NCBI GenBank assembly: GCA_947461795.1
Contig: CANHMG010000008.1
Coordinates: forward strand, 1 to 46,508
Length of the DNA: 46,508 nucleotides
DNA from: Flavobacteriaceae bacterium
Lineage (GTDB): Bacteria; Bacteroidota; Bacteroidia; Flavobacteriales; Flavobacteriaceae
Direction: 5' to 3'
Both the position numbers and the translations under genes were made by a program. The notes under the pieces are model-generated. The model was not told the DNA's origin. It searched no databases and worked only from the letters and a program-made list of their open reading frames with translations. Shown piece by piece: positions 1 to 9,375 of this stretch (positions are counted from its first letter, which is position 1; each line of letters starts with the position of its first letter).

Positions 1-1562
1 CAATCTGCTCTTACCCAATATTGGTATGAAGTTGCAGCAACTAATGGATTGCTTGCCAATGTACTTGTGATAGGATAATTTGTATTGTTATTGGTTTGAA
101 TACCGGCTCCAGAAGGAACATTAGAACCTGCTGTTTGAACAGCTATTTCCCATGAAGTTGCAGTACTTCCTACTCCATTAACCCATGCGGCATTAGCACT
201 TGTTGGTTCTACTTGTGCTACCGTACCATTGATTGGTTGAGGACAAGTCGCTGCTTGAATGGTTAAAGTATATCCAAATGTTGGTGTTGCGGTAGTAGAA
301 GAAACTACTATATATATAATACTTCCCGCAGTTACGGCAAGCGAAGGAATGATCCTAACATTTGCAGTGGCATTTCCAACACCTGCAATACACGTATTTC
401 CAATATTAGCACAGCTAGAATATACAAAAACACCTGTGTTTGTAGCCCCTTGTGGATTCAGAGTAATTACTATGTTTCCTGTGTTTTCAACTGTATACGC
501 ATACACAACGTCGTTTCCTCCCAAAAATCCAGCGCCAGCGCCACACAATGTAGCACCTCCAGGAGAAGTGTTTAATATATTATTACCGTAAATAGAAGTA
601 TTACTAGTATTAGAATACGGTATAGGTGTCACCACAATTGGTTCGGCGCAAGTTCTACCTAAAGGAGGTGTATTGAAATTAAACGGCCCAACCCATTCAC
701 TTACTGAAGTAGGGCAAATCGACCTAACATAAAATTGTATTCCTGAATTAGGAGTTAAACCCGTTGCTTCATAGCGTCTTGGGTTAGTAGTTGAAGTAAA
801 CGTGCCAGAATTTGTACCTGTTCCTAAAAGAAATCCTGCAACACCATATTCTACTTGAAATTCTGAATTAGTACTCGTCCAAGTAAGTCTTGCTGTTGTA
901 GCAGTAATATTTGATACCCCTAAAGGAGCTACAGGGTCTATACATCTTTCTACAATTTTCACATCATCAAGTAACCAACGATCTCCGCCTGTTGCGCCTG
1001 TAGGTTGCGTAAAAACTTTTATAAAAGCTATATAGCGTTGTCCCGTAAAAGCCAAATTGAGAGTTTTTTCTTCATAATCTAACTGATCGGCCGTCAACGT
1101 ACTCAACTCCGACTCTGTATATTCTATTAAAGGAGGTAGAATAAGAAAAGCAGCTAAATTAGTTTGATCTGGATCTGAAGAAACACGTATTTGATATTTT
1201 GTACCCGTATCTCCATTTAGAGTTTGTCTAGTAAAAAAACGTAATTGGCTATTTGCCAAAATATTTCGTTGTGGCGTAATTAACCATTCTTCGGCATAAA
1301 TACCTGGACCCGTGTTTTCACGATCTACAAAGGCAGCCTTTGTTCCTGAGTTGGCAGGAAATGCTGCTGGCGGTGTGTTTTTCTTCCAGTTCTGACCTGT
1401 GTTAGTTCGGTTATCTCTTACTAACCAGTTACCTGAAGTCATGGTCCAAACTCCAGATGCATCTGCATTATCTGGTGCAGATTCAAAATCCTCGATTAAT
1501 GTTTGGGAATACCCTACTAATGAAGAAAAAGACAACAAGAAAATTAAAATAATTTTTTTCAT
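1..1562 (-). CDS. Partial (3' part off the left edge) secreted surface protein with choice-of-anchor J-like and fibronectin type III-like domains
   Basis: Minus-strand frame is open from ATG at 1562 to the window edge: MKKIILIFLLSFSSLVGYSQTLIEDFESAPDNADASGVWTMTSGNWLVRDN... then FN3-like 'PVAPLGVSNITATTARLTWTSTNSEFQVEYG'. Has a signal peptide. Absent from the ORF track because it has no stop inside the window. Confidence 0.85.
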   Translation of the reverse strand, partial: MKKIILIFLLSFSSLVGYSQTLIEDFESAPDNADASGVWTMTSGNWLVRDNRTNTGQNWKKNTPPAAFPANSGTKAAFVDRENTGPGIYAEEWLITPQRNILANSQLRFFTRQTLNGDTGTKYQIRVSSDPDQTNLAAFLILPPLIEYTESELSTLTADQLDYEEKTLNLAFTGQRYIAFIKVFTQPTGATGGDRWLLDDVKIVERCIDPVAPLGVSNITATTARLTWTSTNSEFQVEYGVAGFLLGTGTNSGTFTSTTNPRRYEATGLTPNSGIQFYVRSICPTSVSEWVGPFNFNTPPLGRTCAEPIVVTPIPYSNTSNTSIYGNNILNTSPGGATLCGAGAGFLGGNDVVYAYTVENTGNIVITLNPQGATNTGVFVYSSCANIGNTCIAGVGNATANVRIIPSLAVTAGSIIYIVVSSTTATPTFGYTLTIQAATCPQPINGTVAQVEPTSANAAWVNGVGSTATSWEIAVQTAGSNVPSGAGIQTNNNTNYPITSTLASNPLVAATSYQYWVRAD

Positions 1563-1747
1563 AAAATGAAAATTAAGTTGGTTTATTATGGTTTTGTGTT
1601 TTTCGAGCACCAAATTTAACAAAATTTATGAAAGCATTAAGATATTTTTGTTTTTTAACGGTTTTTCTTAAAATAAACCGATATAAAACTCAATAGAATA
1701 GCAAATTAAGGATTCAAAATCATTAGTTTTGCACCAGAAATTGTATC

Positions 1748-2992
1748 ATGTTAGAAAAAGAAACTATCCATTTTGAAAAAACAGTAATCGTCGGTATCAT
1801 TACTCAAAATCAATCCGAAGAAAAACTTACGGAGTATTTAGACGAACTAGAATTCTTGACTTTTACCGCTGGCGGTGAAGTTGTAAAACGCTTCTTTCAA
1901 AAAATGGAGCGTCCCAATCCTAAAACCTTTCTAGGTACTGGGAAAATGGAGGAAATCAATCTTTATGTTAAGGAACATCAAATTTCTACAGTTATTTTTG
2001 ATGACGAATTATCTCCATCACAACAAAAAAATATCACCAAAATATTAGAGTGTAAAGTGCTAGATCGCACCAATTTGATTCTGGATATTTTTGCACAAAG
2101 AGCCGAAACTTCCTATGCTAGAACACAAGTAGAATTGGCTCAATGTCAGTATTTACTCCCACGATTATCAGGAATGTGGACGCACTTGGAAAGACAAAAA
2201 GGTGGAATTGGAATGCGTGGACCAGGAGAAACAGAAATAGAAACGGATCGTCGTATCGTTCGCGATCGAATTGCTTTATTAAAAGATAAAATTAAAATCA
2301 TAGACAAACAAATGTCGGTTCAACGCGGCAATCGGGGCGCTATGGTACGTGTCGCTTTAGTAGGTTATACCAATGTTGGAAAATCTACTTTGATGAATGT
2401 TATAAGCAAAAGTGAAGTTTTTGTTGAAAATAGATTGTTTGCCACTTTAGATACTACTGTTCGCAAAGTCGTTATAAAAAACTTGCCTTTCTTACTTTCC
2501 GACACTGTTGGATTTATTAGAAAACTTCCAACGCAATTGGTAGATTCTTTTAAAAGCACTTTGGATGAAGTTCGAGAAGCCGATTTGTTATTGCATGTCG
2601 TTGACATTTCTCACCCAGAATTTGAAGATCATATTGCTTCTGTAAATCAAACTTTACTAGATATTAAAAGCAATAACAAACCGATTCTGATGGTTTTTAA
2701 TAAAATTGATGCCTATCAATATCTCACGATCGACGACGACGACTTAATCACCGAAAAAACCAAAAAACACTACACTTTAGAAGAATGGAAACAAACTTGG
2801 ATGAGTGATGTTGGCGAAAAAAACGCACTATTCATTTCGGCAACTCACAAAGAAAATTTAGAGGTTTTTAGAGAACGGGTTTATGAAGCAGTCAGACAAA
2901 TTCACATTACACGATTTCCTTACAACAAATTTTTATATCCGGACTACAAGGACGTTATAGAAAACGATGACCTCAGTCCAGAATTCGAATAG
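1748..2992 (+). CDS. hflX: GTPase HflX
   Basis: 414 aa; HflX N-domain, 'GGIGMRGPGETEIETDRR', P-loop GYTNVGKSTL, DTVGFIRKLP, NKID. Confidence 0.95.
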   Translation: MLEKETIHFEKTVIVGIITQNQSEEKLTEYLDELEFLTFTAGGEVVKRFFQKMERPNPKTFLGTGKMEEINLYVKEHQISTVIFDDELSPSQQKNITKILECKVLDRTNLILDIFAQRAETSYARTQVELAQCQYLLPRLSGMWTHLERQKGGIGMRGPGETEIETDRRIVRDRIALLKDKIKIIDKQMSVQRGNRGAMVRVALVGYTNVGKSTLMNVISKSEVFVENRLFATLDTTVRKVVIKNLPFLLSDTVGFIRKLPTQLVDSFKSTLDEVREADLLLHVVDISHPEFEDHIASVNQTLLDIKSNNKPILMVFNKIDAYQYLTIDDDDLITEKTKKHYTLEEWKQTWMSDVGEKNALFISATHKENLEVFRERVYEAVRQIHITRFPYNKFLYPDYKDVIENDDLSPEFE

Positions 2993-3003
2993 ATAAAATC
3001 AAA

Positions 3004-3028
3004 AAAAGCCCTCAAATAAAGGGCTTTT
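3004..3028. terminator. Bidirectional rho-independent terminator between hflX (+) and DUF3078 (-)
   Basis: AAAAGCCCT-caaataa-AGGGCTTTT, perfect 9-bp arms, between two convergent genes. Confidence 0.85.
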
Positions 3029-3044
3029 CGTTTAAAAATATATT

Positions 3045-3962
3045 TTAGAAACCATAATTGGCGGCTAGACCAAAAATTTGTCTAGTTTGAAATCCGTTAA
3101 ATGCATTGTCATCATAAATCGTTTGAACCACTAAATTCGTCGTCAAATAGCGATTGATGCGCATTACCACGGCCAACGTATAATCTAAATCAACATTTTG
3201 TGGGTCTTCAAGGTAATTGGAGTACATATTGAGCGTGTTCTCCATCGAGACATTGGCCATGAGATCTAGTTTATAATAAGCGGAGGTATAAAAACCAAGT
3301 TCATAACGAGAACTTCTTCCTTCTTCAACTCCAAAATAGGCTTTTTCTGGTAAAGTAAAATCTCGATCGACAAAAGTTATTTTTGAAGTTAATGGCGCAA
3401 GATTCAATTTCAAATTATCATTCTTCTTCCAAAACATACCAGGACCGAAAGTCAAATATGCTGGCGAAAAAATGTTGGTAAATTCTTTTCTTGTTTCTTT
3501 TCCGTTGGCATCTTTTCCGTACTCATACCCTTTTGCGAATTGCGTTCTAAAATTCAAAAAGAGGGAATAGTACCAATTTTCAACCGCCTTTTTACCTAAC
3601 ACAGAATTGAATTCAAATCGATCGTCTGTTTTCTTTGCAAAGTCAGAGTTCTTAGTTTGAAGTAAACCATAAGAAGCAATTACTTTATTATCCCATGTCA
3701 GATTGTTTTTCTTGTAATTAAAGTCGTAGTTTACACCCACATTCCCCGACATGTTGTTTTCTCCACCAGCTACCCAATTATTGAAATTCGACTGGTTAAA
3801 AAGAAAAATCAAATTCCCTTTTCTTTTCCATCCATTCTTAGTTGTATCGACGATTTTCTGAACTGCCTGATCGGTATTTTTGATGATTTCCTTCTCAGCG
3901 TCTTGCGCGTGAAGCGCATTTATTCCTGAAAACAAGAAGGTGAAAAGTAAGAGTTTTTTCAT
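3045..3962 (-). CDS. DUF3078-family outer-membrane-like protein
   Basis: 305 aa with signal peptide; 'GWKRKGNLIFLFNQSNFNNWVAGGENNMSGN' is typical of DUF3078. Confidence 0.8.
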   Translation of the reverse strand: MKKLLLFTFLFSGINALHAQDAEKEIIKNTDQAVQKIVDTTKNGWKRKGNLIFLFNQSNFNNWVAGGENNMSGNVGVNYDFNYKKNNLTWDNKVIASYGLLQTKNSDFAKKTDDRFEFNSVLGKKAVENWYYSLFLNFRTQFAKGYEYGKDANGKETRKEFTNIFSPAYLTFGPGMFWKKNDNLKLNLAPLTSKITFVDRDFTLPEKAYFGVEEGRSSRYELGFYTSAYYKLDLMANVSMENTLNMYSNYLEDPQNVDLDYTLAVVMRINRYLTTNLVVQTIYDDNAFNGFQTRQIFGLAANYGF

Positions 3963-4025
3963 TATTTTACGGATTTGTGTTTCCCCAAAGGTAAAAAATC
4001 TCCCAAGACAATATTGAATAACCGA

Positions 4026-4535
4026 CTATTTCTTCTTTTTAAATAAAGGAACTGCCGAACATGCTTCCCCATACATTATACTTTTTGCAACAGGTTGTAG
4101 AAACTGAATTGCAAGTATGTAGGCGCTTCTCGGCACTGGTTTTTTGGAACAGCCTTTAAGAATTACCGGCTTGTTCTCAAACTGCGTATAATCTAATTTT
4201 GGCAGTATTTCACCATATATCGCCGTTTCTAGTTCTTCCAAAGTTCCGAAGACAATTTTCTTTGCAAATGGAATCAAACAGCTTGTCACTAAGATTGTGG
4301 CCCAAGCAGGAATAATAATATCCGGACTACAATAAACTGCCACATATTTATTTTGATATTGCGTCCAATCGTGTGACAAAAGTGCGGTCCTAAAATCTTT
4401 CTCCTTGAGCAGAACGCCTTCGTGTAACCATTGTGAAACGTCGATTTGCATGCGTTCACCAGCCTGATAGAAATCTTCTAAATCGAAAACTTCTAAAGCA
4501 CTATTGGCAACCTTATTTACAATTTCGTCTTGCAC
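4026..4535 (-). CDS. DUF2480 family protein
   Basis: 169 aa downstream of the SUF genes; apparent GTG start (complement 4533-4535). Confidence 0.75.
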   Translation of the reverse strand: MQDEIVNKVANSALEVFDLEDFYQAGERMQIDVSQWLHEGVLLKEKDFRTALLSHDWTQYQNKYVAVYCSPDIIIPAWATILVTSCLIPFAKKIVFGTLEELETAIYGEILPKLDYTQFENKPVILKGCSKKPVPRSAYILAIQFLQPVAKSIMYGEACSAVPLFKKKK

Positions 4536-4536
4536 C

Positions 4537-4860
4537 TTACAGCATCCCTAATTCAAGTTTTGCTTCTTCACTCATCAAATCTTTGCTCCATGGCGGATCA
4601 AAGGTGATTTCGACTTCTGCTCCTTTTACATTTTCAATTGCTTTGACCTTCTCTTCGACTTCTCTTGGTAACGTCTCGGCAACTGGACAGTTTGGCGAAG
4701 TTAACGTCATTAAGATTTTTACTTCATAATCTTCATTCACCATGACGTCGTATATCAATCCTAACTCATAGATATCCACCGGGATTTCTGGGTCGTAAAT
4801 AGTCTTTAATTTTTTAACGATTGCTTCTCCTAAAACCGTTGTGTCTATTTCTTGTTCCAT
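4537..4860 (-). CDS. SUF-associated DUF59/MIP18-family Fe-S assembly protein (SufT-like)
   Basis: MEQEIDTTVLGEAIVKKLKTIYDPEIPVDIYELGLIYDV...MTLTSPNCPVAETLP...DPPWSKDLMSEEAKLELGML. Start placed at the internal Met, not at the ORF-track start 4893. Confidence 0.9.
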   Translation of the reverse strand: MEQEIDTTVLGEAIVKKLKTIYDPEIPVDIYELGLIYDVMVNEDYEVKILMTLTSPNCPVAETLPREVEEKVKAIENVKGAEVEITFDPPWSKDLMSEEAKLELGML

Positions 4861-4864
4861 GTTT

Positions 4865-5284
4865 TTATTTTTTTGAATGGTACGCCAGCGCATACATTTT
4901 AATTTGCTTGATCATCGAAACCAAACCATTGGCTCTGGTCGGTGACAGTTGTTCTTTCAATCCAATTTTGTCAATAAATTCAGTGTCTGCCTCTAGGATC
5001 TCCGCTGCTTTCTGATTGGAAAATACGCGAATCAAAATCGCAATAATTCCTTTAGTAATAATGGCATCACTGTCGGCAGTAAAGAGAATATTTCCGTCTT
5101 TTTCTTCACTGTGCAACCAAACTTTCGACTGACATCCTTTGATTGTATTATCGTCTGTCTTGTATTTCTCGTCGATGAGCGGAAGACTTTTCCCTAAGTC
5201 GATGGTATATTGAAACCGTTCGTCCCAATCATCAAACATAGAAAATTCATCTACAATTTCGTCTTGTATTTCTTTGATTGTCAT
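4865..5284 (-). CDS. sufE: Cysteine desulfuration protein SufE
   Basis: MTIKEIQDEIVDEFSMFDDWDERFQYTIDLGKSLP...KGCQSKVWL. Start set at MTIKEI. Confidence 0.92.
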   Translation of the reverse strand: MTIKEIQDEIVDEFSMFDDWDERFQYTIDLGKSLPLIDEKYKTDDNTIKGCQSKVWLHSEEKDGNILFTADSDAIITKGIIAILIRVFSNQKAAEILEADTEFIDKIGLKEQLSPTRANGLVSMIKQIKMYALAYHSKK

Positions 5285-5718
5285 TTTTCGGGAATGGCTA
5301 AAAGAGTGATGCAATTGACTAATTTTTCAATTTCCACAGGTGGATTTCCGTGATCAAACCCATTGGTTTCATAGGTTTTTCCTTTGTAGGTCACTTTTAT
5401 GTTTGCGATTGCCGCACCATCGTAAAACCTTTTCTCTGTTGGTCCTTTAAGGTTTGGAATGCCCTCCAAATCTACCTCTTGGAATGCGTCAATCATTTTT
5501 TTCCAATCTGACTTCGAAATGTTTTGCTGCACTAATTTTTCGTTGCCATTTCGGTCTTTTGTCGCCGTGAATTTCTGATTTTGAACCACGATTTGTTGAT
5601 AGAAACCTCTTGTCGTTGCTGTATATTCAATAACGGCAGTTTCTATATCTTGCTTTTGTTCGCTATTGCAACCTTTCCCAAGAAAAATGGTTAAAAATAA
5701 TAGGGATAGTAATTTCAT
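5281..5718 (-). CDS. Small predicted lipoprotein embedded in the SUF cluster
   Basis: 145 aa with signal and Cys motif (MKLLSLLFLTIFLGKGCNSEQ); ATGA overlap with the sufE start. Confidence 0.75.
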   Translation of the reverse strand: MKLLSLLFLTIFLGKGCNSEQKQDIETAVIEYTATTRGFYQQIVVQNQKFTATKDRNGNEKLVQQNISKSDWKKMIDAFQEVDLEGIPNLKGPTEKRFYDGAAIANIKVTYKGKTYETNGFDHGNPPVEIEKLVNCITLLAIPEK

Positions 5719-5728
5719 AATACTTCTT

Positions 5729-6943
5729 TTAGCTTAACATTAATTGTGCTTTTTTGACCGCTTCTACCATAACGTCTATTTCTTCTTTCGTATTATAAAA
5801 TGCAAGGGAAGCTCTGATCGTTCCTGGTATTTGATAGAAGTCCATGATAGGTTGTGCGCAATGATGTCCTGTTCGTACAGCGATTCCTTTTTTGTCGATA
5901 ATAGTTCCGATATCGTACGGATGAATGCCATCAATGTTGAACGAAATTACGGAAGTTTTTTCTTTTGCGGTTCCAAAAATTTTCAAGCCTTCTATTTCTA
6001 AGAGTTTTTGAGTTCCGTAATCGAGCAGCTGTAATTCTTGTTTCGCAATATTGTCAAAACCTATCGAATTCATATAATCTACGGCTACTCCAAGCACGAT
6101 TCCGCCAGCAATATTAGGCGTTCCCGCTTCAAATTTGTGTGGCAATTCTGCGTAAGTCGTTTTTTCAAAAGTGACGGTTGCAATCATTTCACCGCCACCT
6201 TGATAAGGCGGTAACTTATTTAGCCATTCTTCTTTTCCGTATAAAATTCCTGTGCCAGTTGGACCACACATTTTATGTCCAGAAAACACATAAAAATCAC
6301 AATCTAAATCTTGAACATCTGGCTTTAGATGCGGAACTGCTTGTGCGCCATCAATCAAAACGGCAGCGCCAACGGCATGTGCTTTTCGAATCATCTCGCG
6401 AATTGGATTGATGGTTCCTAAGGCGTTTGAGATGTGATTTACCGCTACAATTTTTGTTTTGGATGACAATAGTTTTTCGTATTCCTCTTGCATCAATTCG
6501 CCTGACTGATTCATAGGAATTACTTTCAAAGTGGCTCCAGTTCTTTCACACAACATTTGCCACGGCACAATATTGCTGTGATGCTCTAACGCAGAAACCA
6601 AAACCTCATCGCCAGATTTTACGATACTAGCAAAACCAGCCGCAATGATGTTGACACTATGCGTCGTTCCTGAAGTAAAGATGACTTCATGGGAATGTTT
6701 TGCGTTGATATGTTTTTGAATTTTTTTCCGAGATGCTTCGTATGCATCCGTAGCCAATTGACTTAAAGTATGAACACCGCGATGAATATTCGCATTGATT
6801 TCTTGATAATATTTCGCAATGGCATCAATGACGACTTGTGGCTTTTGCGAAGTGGCTCCGTTGTCAAAATAGACCAATGGCTTTCCGTTTACCGTTTGAG
6901 TAAGGATGGGGAATTCGGCTCTTATTTTGGAAATGTCAAACAT
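5729..6943 (-). CDS. sufS: Cysteine desulfurase SufS
   Basis: MFDISKIRAEFPILTQTVNGKPLVYFDNGATSQKP...SGHKMCGPTGTGILYG...RTGHHCAQP; the ORF extends to 6970 but this Met fits the family start better. Confidence 0.95.
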   Translation of the reverse strand: MFDISKIRAEFPILTQTVNGKPLVYFDNGATSQKPQVVIDAIAKYYQEINANIHRGVHTLSQLATDAYEASRKKIQKHINAKHSHEVIFTSGTTHSVNIIAAGFASIVKSGDEVLVSALEHHSNIVPWQMLCERTGATLKVIPMNQSGELMQEEYEKLLSSKTKIVAVNHISNALGTINPIREMIRKAHAVGAAVLIDGAQAVPHLKPDVQDLDCDFYVFSGHKMCGPTGTGILYGKEEWLNKLPPYQGGGEMIATVTFEKTTYAELPHKFEAGTPNIAGGIVLGVAVDYMNSIGFDNIAKQELQLLDYGTQKLLEIEGLKIFGTAKEKTSVISFNIDGIHPYDIGTIIDKKGIAVRTGHHCAQPIMDFYQIPGTIRASLAFYNTKEEIDVMVEAVKKAQLMLS

Positions 6944-7114
6944 AGTTTTTTCTGGAAAATCAACAAACAAAAGTAGTTGAATTGGATTAGAATTTTAGCA
7001 AACAGTTGTTAATAAATTCGATGCGACTTGTTGCATTTATTTGCTCGAGAAGACGCTAAGGCGCAAAGGATCTATTTTTGTTGTCCGCGTTTTTCAATTG
7101 ATTCGAGATGCCTT

Positions 7115-7212
7115 AGCCCCGATAGCAGCGGTATCCTTTTGTGCCAGGGTTTACTTCGTCAGTTCGTTCCGCTCGTGAGGCACAAAAGATTTAGCGAATA
7201 GCGGGATTAGCT
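7115..7212. repeat. Copy 1 of a structured dispersed intergenic element
   Basis: AGCCCCGATAGCAGCGGTATCCTTTTGTGCC...GGCACAAAAGATTTAGCGAATAGCGGGATTAGCT. Inner arms CTTTTGTGCC/GGCACAAAAG are a perfect 10-bp inverted repeat. Outer arms are shared with 24996-25092. Confidence 0.85.
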
Positions 7213-7220
7213 CCTAAAAC

Positions 7221-8537
7221 CTACAAATCAAATCCTATCTTAACGCCCAATTTAGTCGCTATAATTTTTGTAATTCGTTGTTTCAGTTCTGGTATTTTGA
7301 TGCTTTCGATAACTGCATTTGAAAACGCATACATCAGTAATGCTTTGGCTTCTTTTTTCGGAATTCCGCGCGATTGCATATAGAACATGGCGGTTTCGTC
7401 TAGCTGTCCAATCGTGCAACCGTGGGAACATTTGACATCGTCTGCAAAAATTTCTAATTGCGGTTTGGCATTGATGGTTGCTTTATCGCTCAATAAAATA
7501 TTGTTGTTCTTTTGGAAAGCATTGGTTTTTTGTGCTTCTTTTTCGACATATATTTTCCCGTTGAAAACACCTATCGCGCTATCAGAAAAAATGCCTTTAT
7601 AATCTTGGAAACTCTCGCAGTTCGGCTGTGCGTGGTGCACTAGCGTATAATGATCGACGTGTTGTTTTTCGCCAATAATGGTAATGCCGTTGAGATGACT
7701 TTCGATTCGTTCGCCAAAATGATAAAAGTTGAGATTGTTTCTCGTAAGGCTTCCTCCAAAACTGAAGGTGTTGACATGCACGCGACTTTCTTGTTGCTGC
7801 GACACGTAAGTATTGTCGATTAGAGACGCGGTATGATTGTCGTTTTGAATTTTGTAATAATCAACAATCGCTCTTTTTTGGGCGAAGATTTCGGTAACGG
7901 AATTGGTTAACACGGCATTTTCGTTGAGACTTTGATGTCTTTCAATAATTTGAACATGGGAGTTTTCGCCAACAATAACCAAGTTTCGCGGTTGAACCAA
8001 CAATGCGGCTTCGCTTCCGGTAGAGAAATACATGATTTCAATTGGCTTGTCGGTGACTTTGCTTTTTGGGATGTTAATATACGCTCCTTCGCTCGCAAAG
8101 GCCGTGTTTAAAGACGTCAGACTTTCTTCTTTGTTGGCGATGTGATTAAAATAATTGTCGATGACCATTTTGTATTTCGGCTTGTTTAGTGCCGAAGACA
8201 TCAGACAAACATCGATTCCGTCGTGCGTGGTAGAAGACAAAAACGAACTAAAAATACCGTCGATAAAAACGACCTTATAGGTGTCGATTTCGTGTAGGAA
8301 ATATTTCTTTACATCGGCAAACTGAATAGTGTTTTCATTTTTTGAAAAAACCGTAAAGTCATTTTTGAGCAATGAATTCAACGAAGTGTATTTCCACGCT
8401 TCCTCTTTTTTAGTCGGAAAACCTTTGCTTTCAAAATTTTGGATGGCAGAAGTTCTGATGTTGTGCAAATCTGCATCTACATCAACGCGTTCTTCAAATG
8501 CCATAAAAGAGGCGATGAGTTTTTCTTTTAATTCCAT
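7221..8537 (-). CDS. sufD: Fe-S cluster assembly protein SufD
   Basis: MELKEKLIASFMAFEERV...; '...FADDVKCSHGCTIGQLDETAMFYMQSRGIPKKEAKALLMYAF' is the SufBD core. Confidence 0.93.
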   Translation of the reverse strand: MELKEKLIASFMAFEERVDVDADLHNIRTSAIQNFESKGFPTKKEEAWKYTSLNSLLKNDFTVFSKNENTIQFADVKKYFLHEIDTYKVVFIDGIFSSFLSSTTHDGIDVCLMSSALNKPKYKMVIDNYFNHIANKEESLTSLNTAFASEGAYINIPKSKVTDKPIEIMYFSTGSEAALLVQPRNLVIVGENSHVQIIERHQSLNENAVLTNSVTEIFAQKRAIVDYYKIQNDNHTASLIDNTYVSQQQESRVHVNTFSFGGSLTRNNLNFYHFGERIESHLNGITIIGEKQHVDHYTLVHHAQPNCESFQDYKGIFSDSAIGVFNGKIYVEKEAQKTNAFQKNNNILLSDKATINAKPQLEIFADDVKCSHGCTIGQLDETAMFYMQSRGIPKKEAKALLMYAFSNAVIESIKIPELKQRITKIIATKLGVKIGFDL

Positions 8538-8586
8538 ATATCGGTAGTTGTAGGTCGTCATTTAAAAAACGAAAACCAGTAACGTT

Positions 8587-9339
8587 TTATGCTTCTTGTT
8601 CTTGTTTGATCCAGTCGTATCCTTTTTCTTCGAGTTCGTAGGCGAGTTCTTTTCCGCCTGATTTCACAATTCTTCCGTTGTATAGAACGTGAACGAAGTC
8701 CGGAACGATATAATCTAAAAGTCTTTGATAATGCGTGATAACGATGATGGCGTTGTTTTCGCTTTTCAATTTATTAACGCCGTTGGCAACAATTCGAAGC
8801 GCATCGATGTCTAATCCGGAATCGGTTTCGTCCAAAATAGCGAGTTTTGGCTCAAGCATCGCCATTTGAAAAATCTCGTTTCTTTTCTTCTCGCCACCTG
8901 AAAAACCTTCATTAAGTGACCGCGACAAAAATTTCCGGTCGATCTCTAACAATTCTGATTTTTCACGAATAAATTTAAGCATTTCATTCGCTGGCATTTC
9001 TTCTTTTCCGTTGGCTTTTCTGGTTTCATTGATGGCCGTTCTCATGAAATTTGTTACTGAAACGCCAGGGATTTCAACAGGATATTGGAACGAAAGAAAA
9101 ATACCTTTGTGAGCGCGTTCTTCAGGCGCCAAATCCGACAAATCTTCACCATCTAAGAATACTTGTCCGTCGGTTACTTCGTAATTTTCATTTCCGGCAA
9201 TGACCGCTGAAAGTGTACTTTTACCAGAACCATTTGGTCCCATAATAGCGTGAACTTCACCGGCTTTCACCTCGAGATTGATTCCTTTTAATATTTCTTT
9301 GTCTTCGACTGAAGCGTGTAGATTCTTTATTTGTAACAT
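8587..9339 (-). CDS. sufC: Fe-S cluster assembly ATPase SufC
   Basis: ABC ATPase: [17 protein letters not shown], '[18 protein letters not shown]', [13 protein letters not shown]. Confidence 0.96.
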   Translation of the reverse strand: MLQIKNLHASVEDKEILKGINLEVKAGEVHAIMGPNGSGKSTLSAVIAGNENYEVTDGQVFLDGEDLSDLAPEERAHKGIFLSFQYPVEIPGVSVTNFMRTAINETRKANGKEEMPANEMLKFIREKSELLEIDRKFLSRSLNEGFSGGEKKRNEIFQMAMLEPKLAILDETDSGLDIDALRIVANGVNKLKSENNAIIVITHYQRLLDYIVPDFVHVLYNGRIVKSGGKELAYELEEKGYDWIKQEQEA

Positions 9340-9375
9340 GTTGCTTTTATTAAGGCTTTTGAATTTATTTAATGT

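Noticed and set aside
259-591. 110-aa plus-strand ORF
   Set aside because: Antisense to the continuous FN3/choice-of-anchor coding frame on the minus strand; a shadow ORF.
5744-6976. Plus-strand ORFs of 68-85 aa over sufS
   Set aside because: Antisense shadow ORFs; Cys/Phe-rich composition typical of reverse-read coding DNA.
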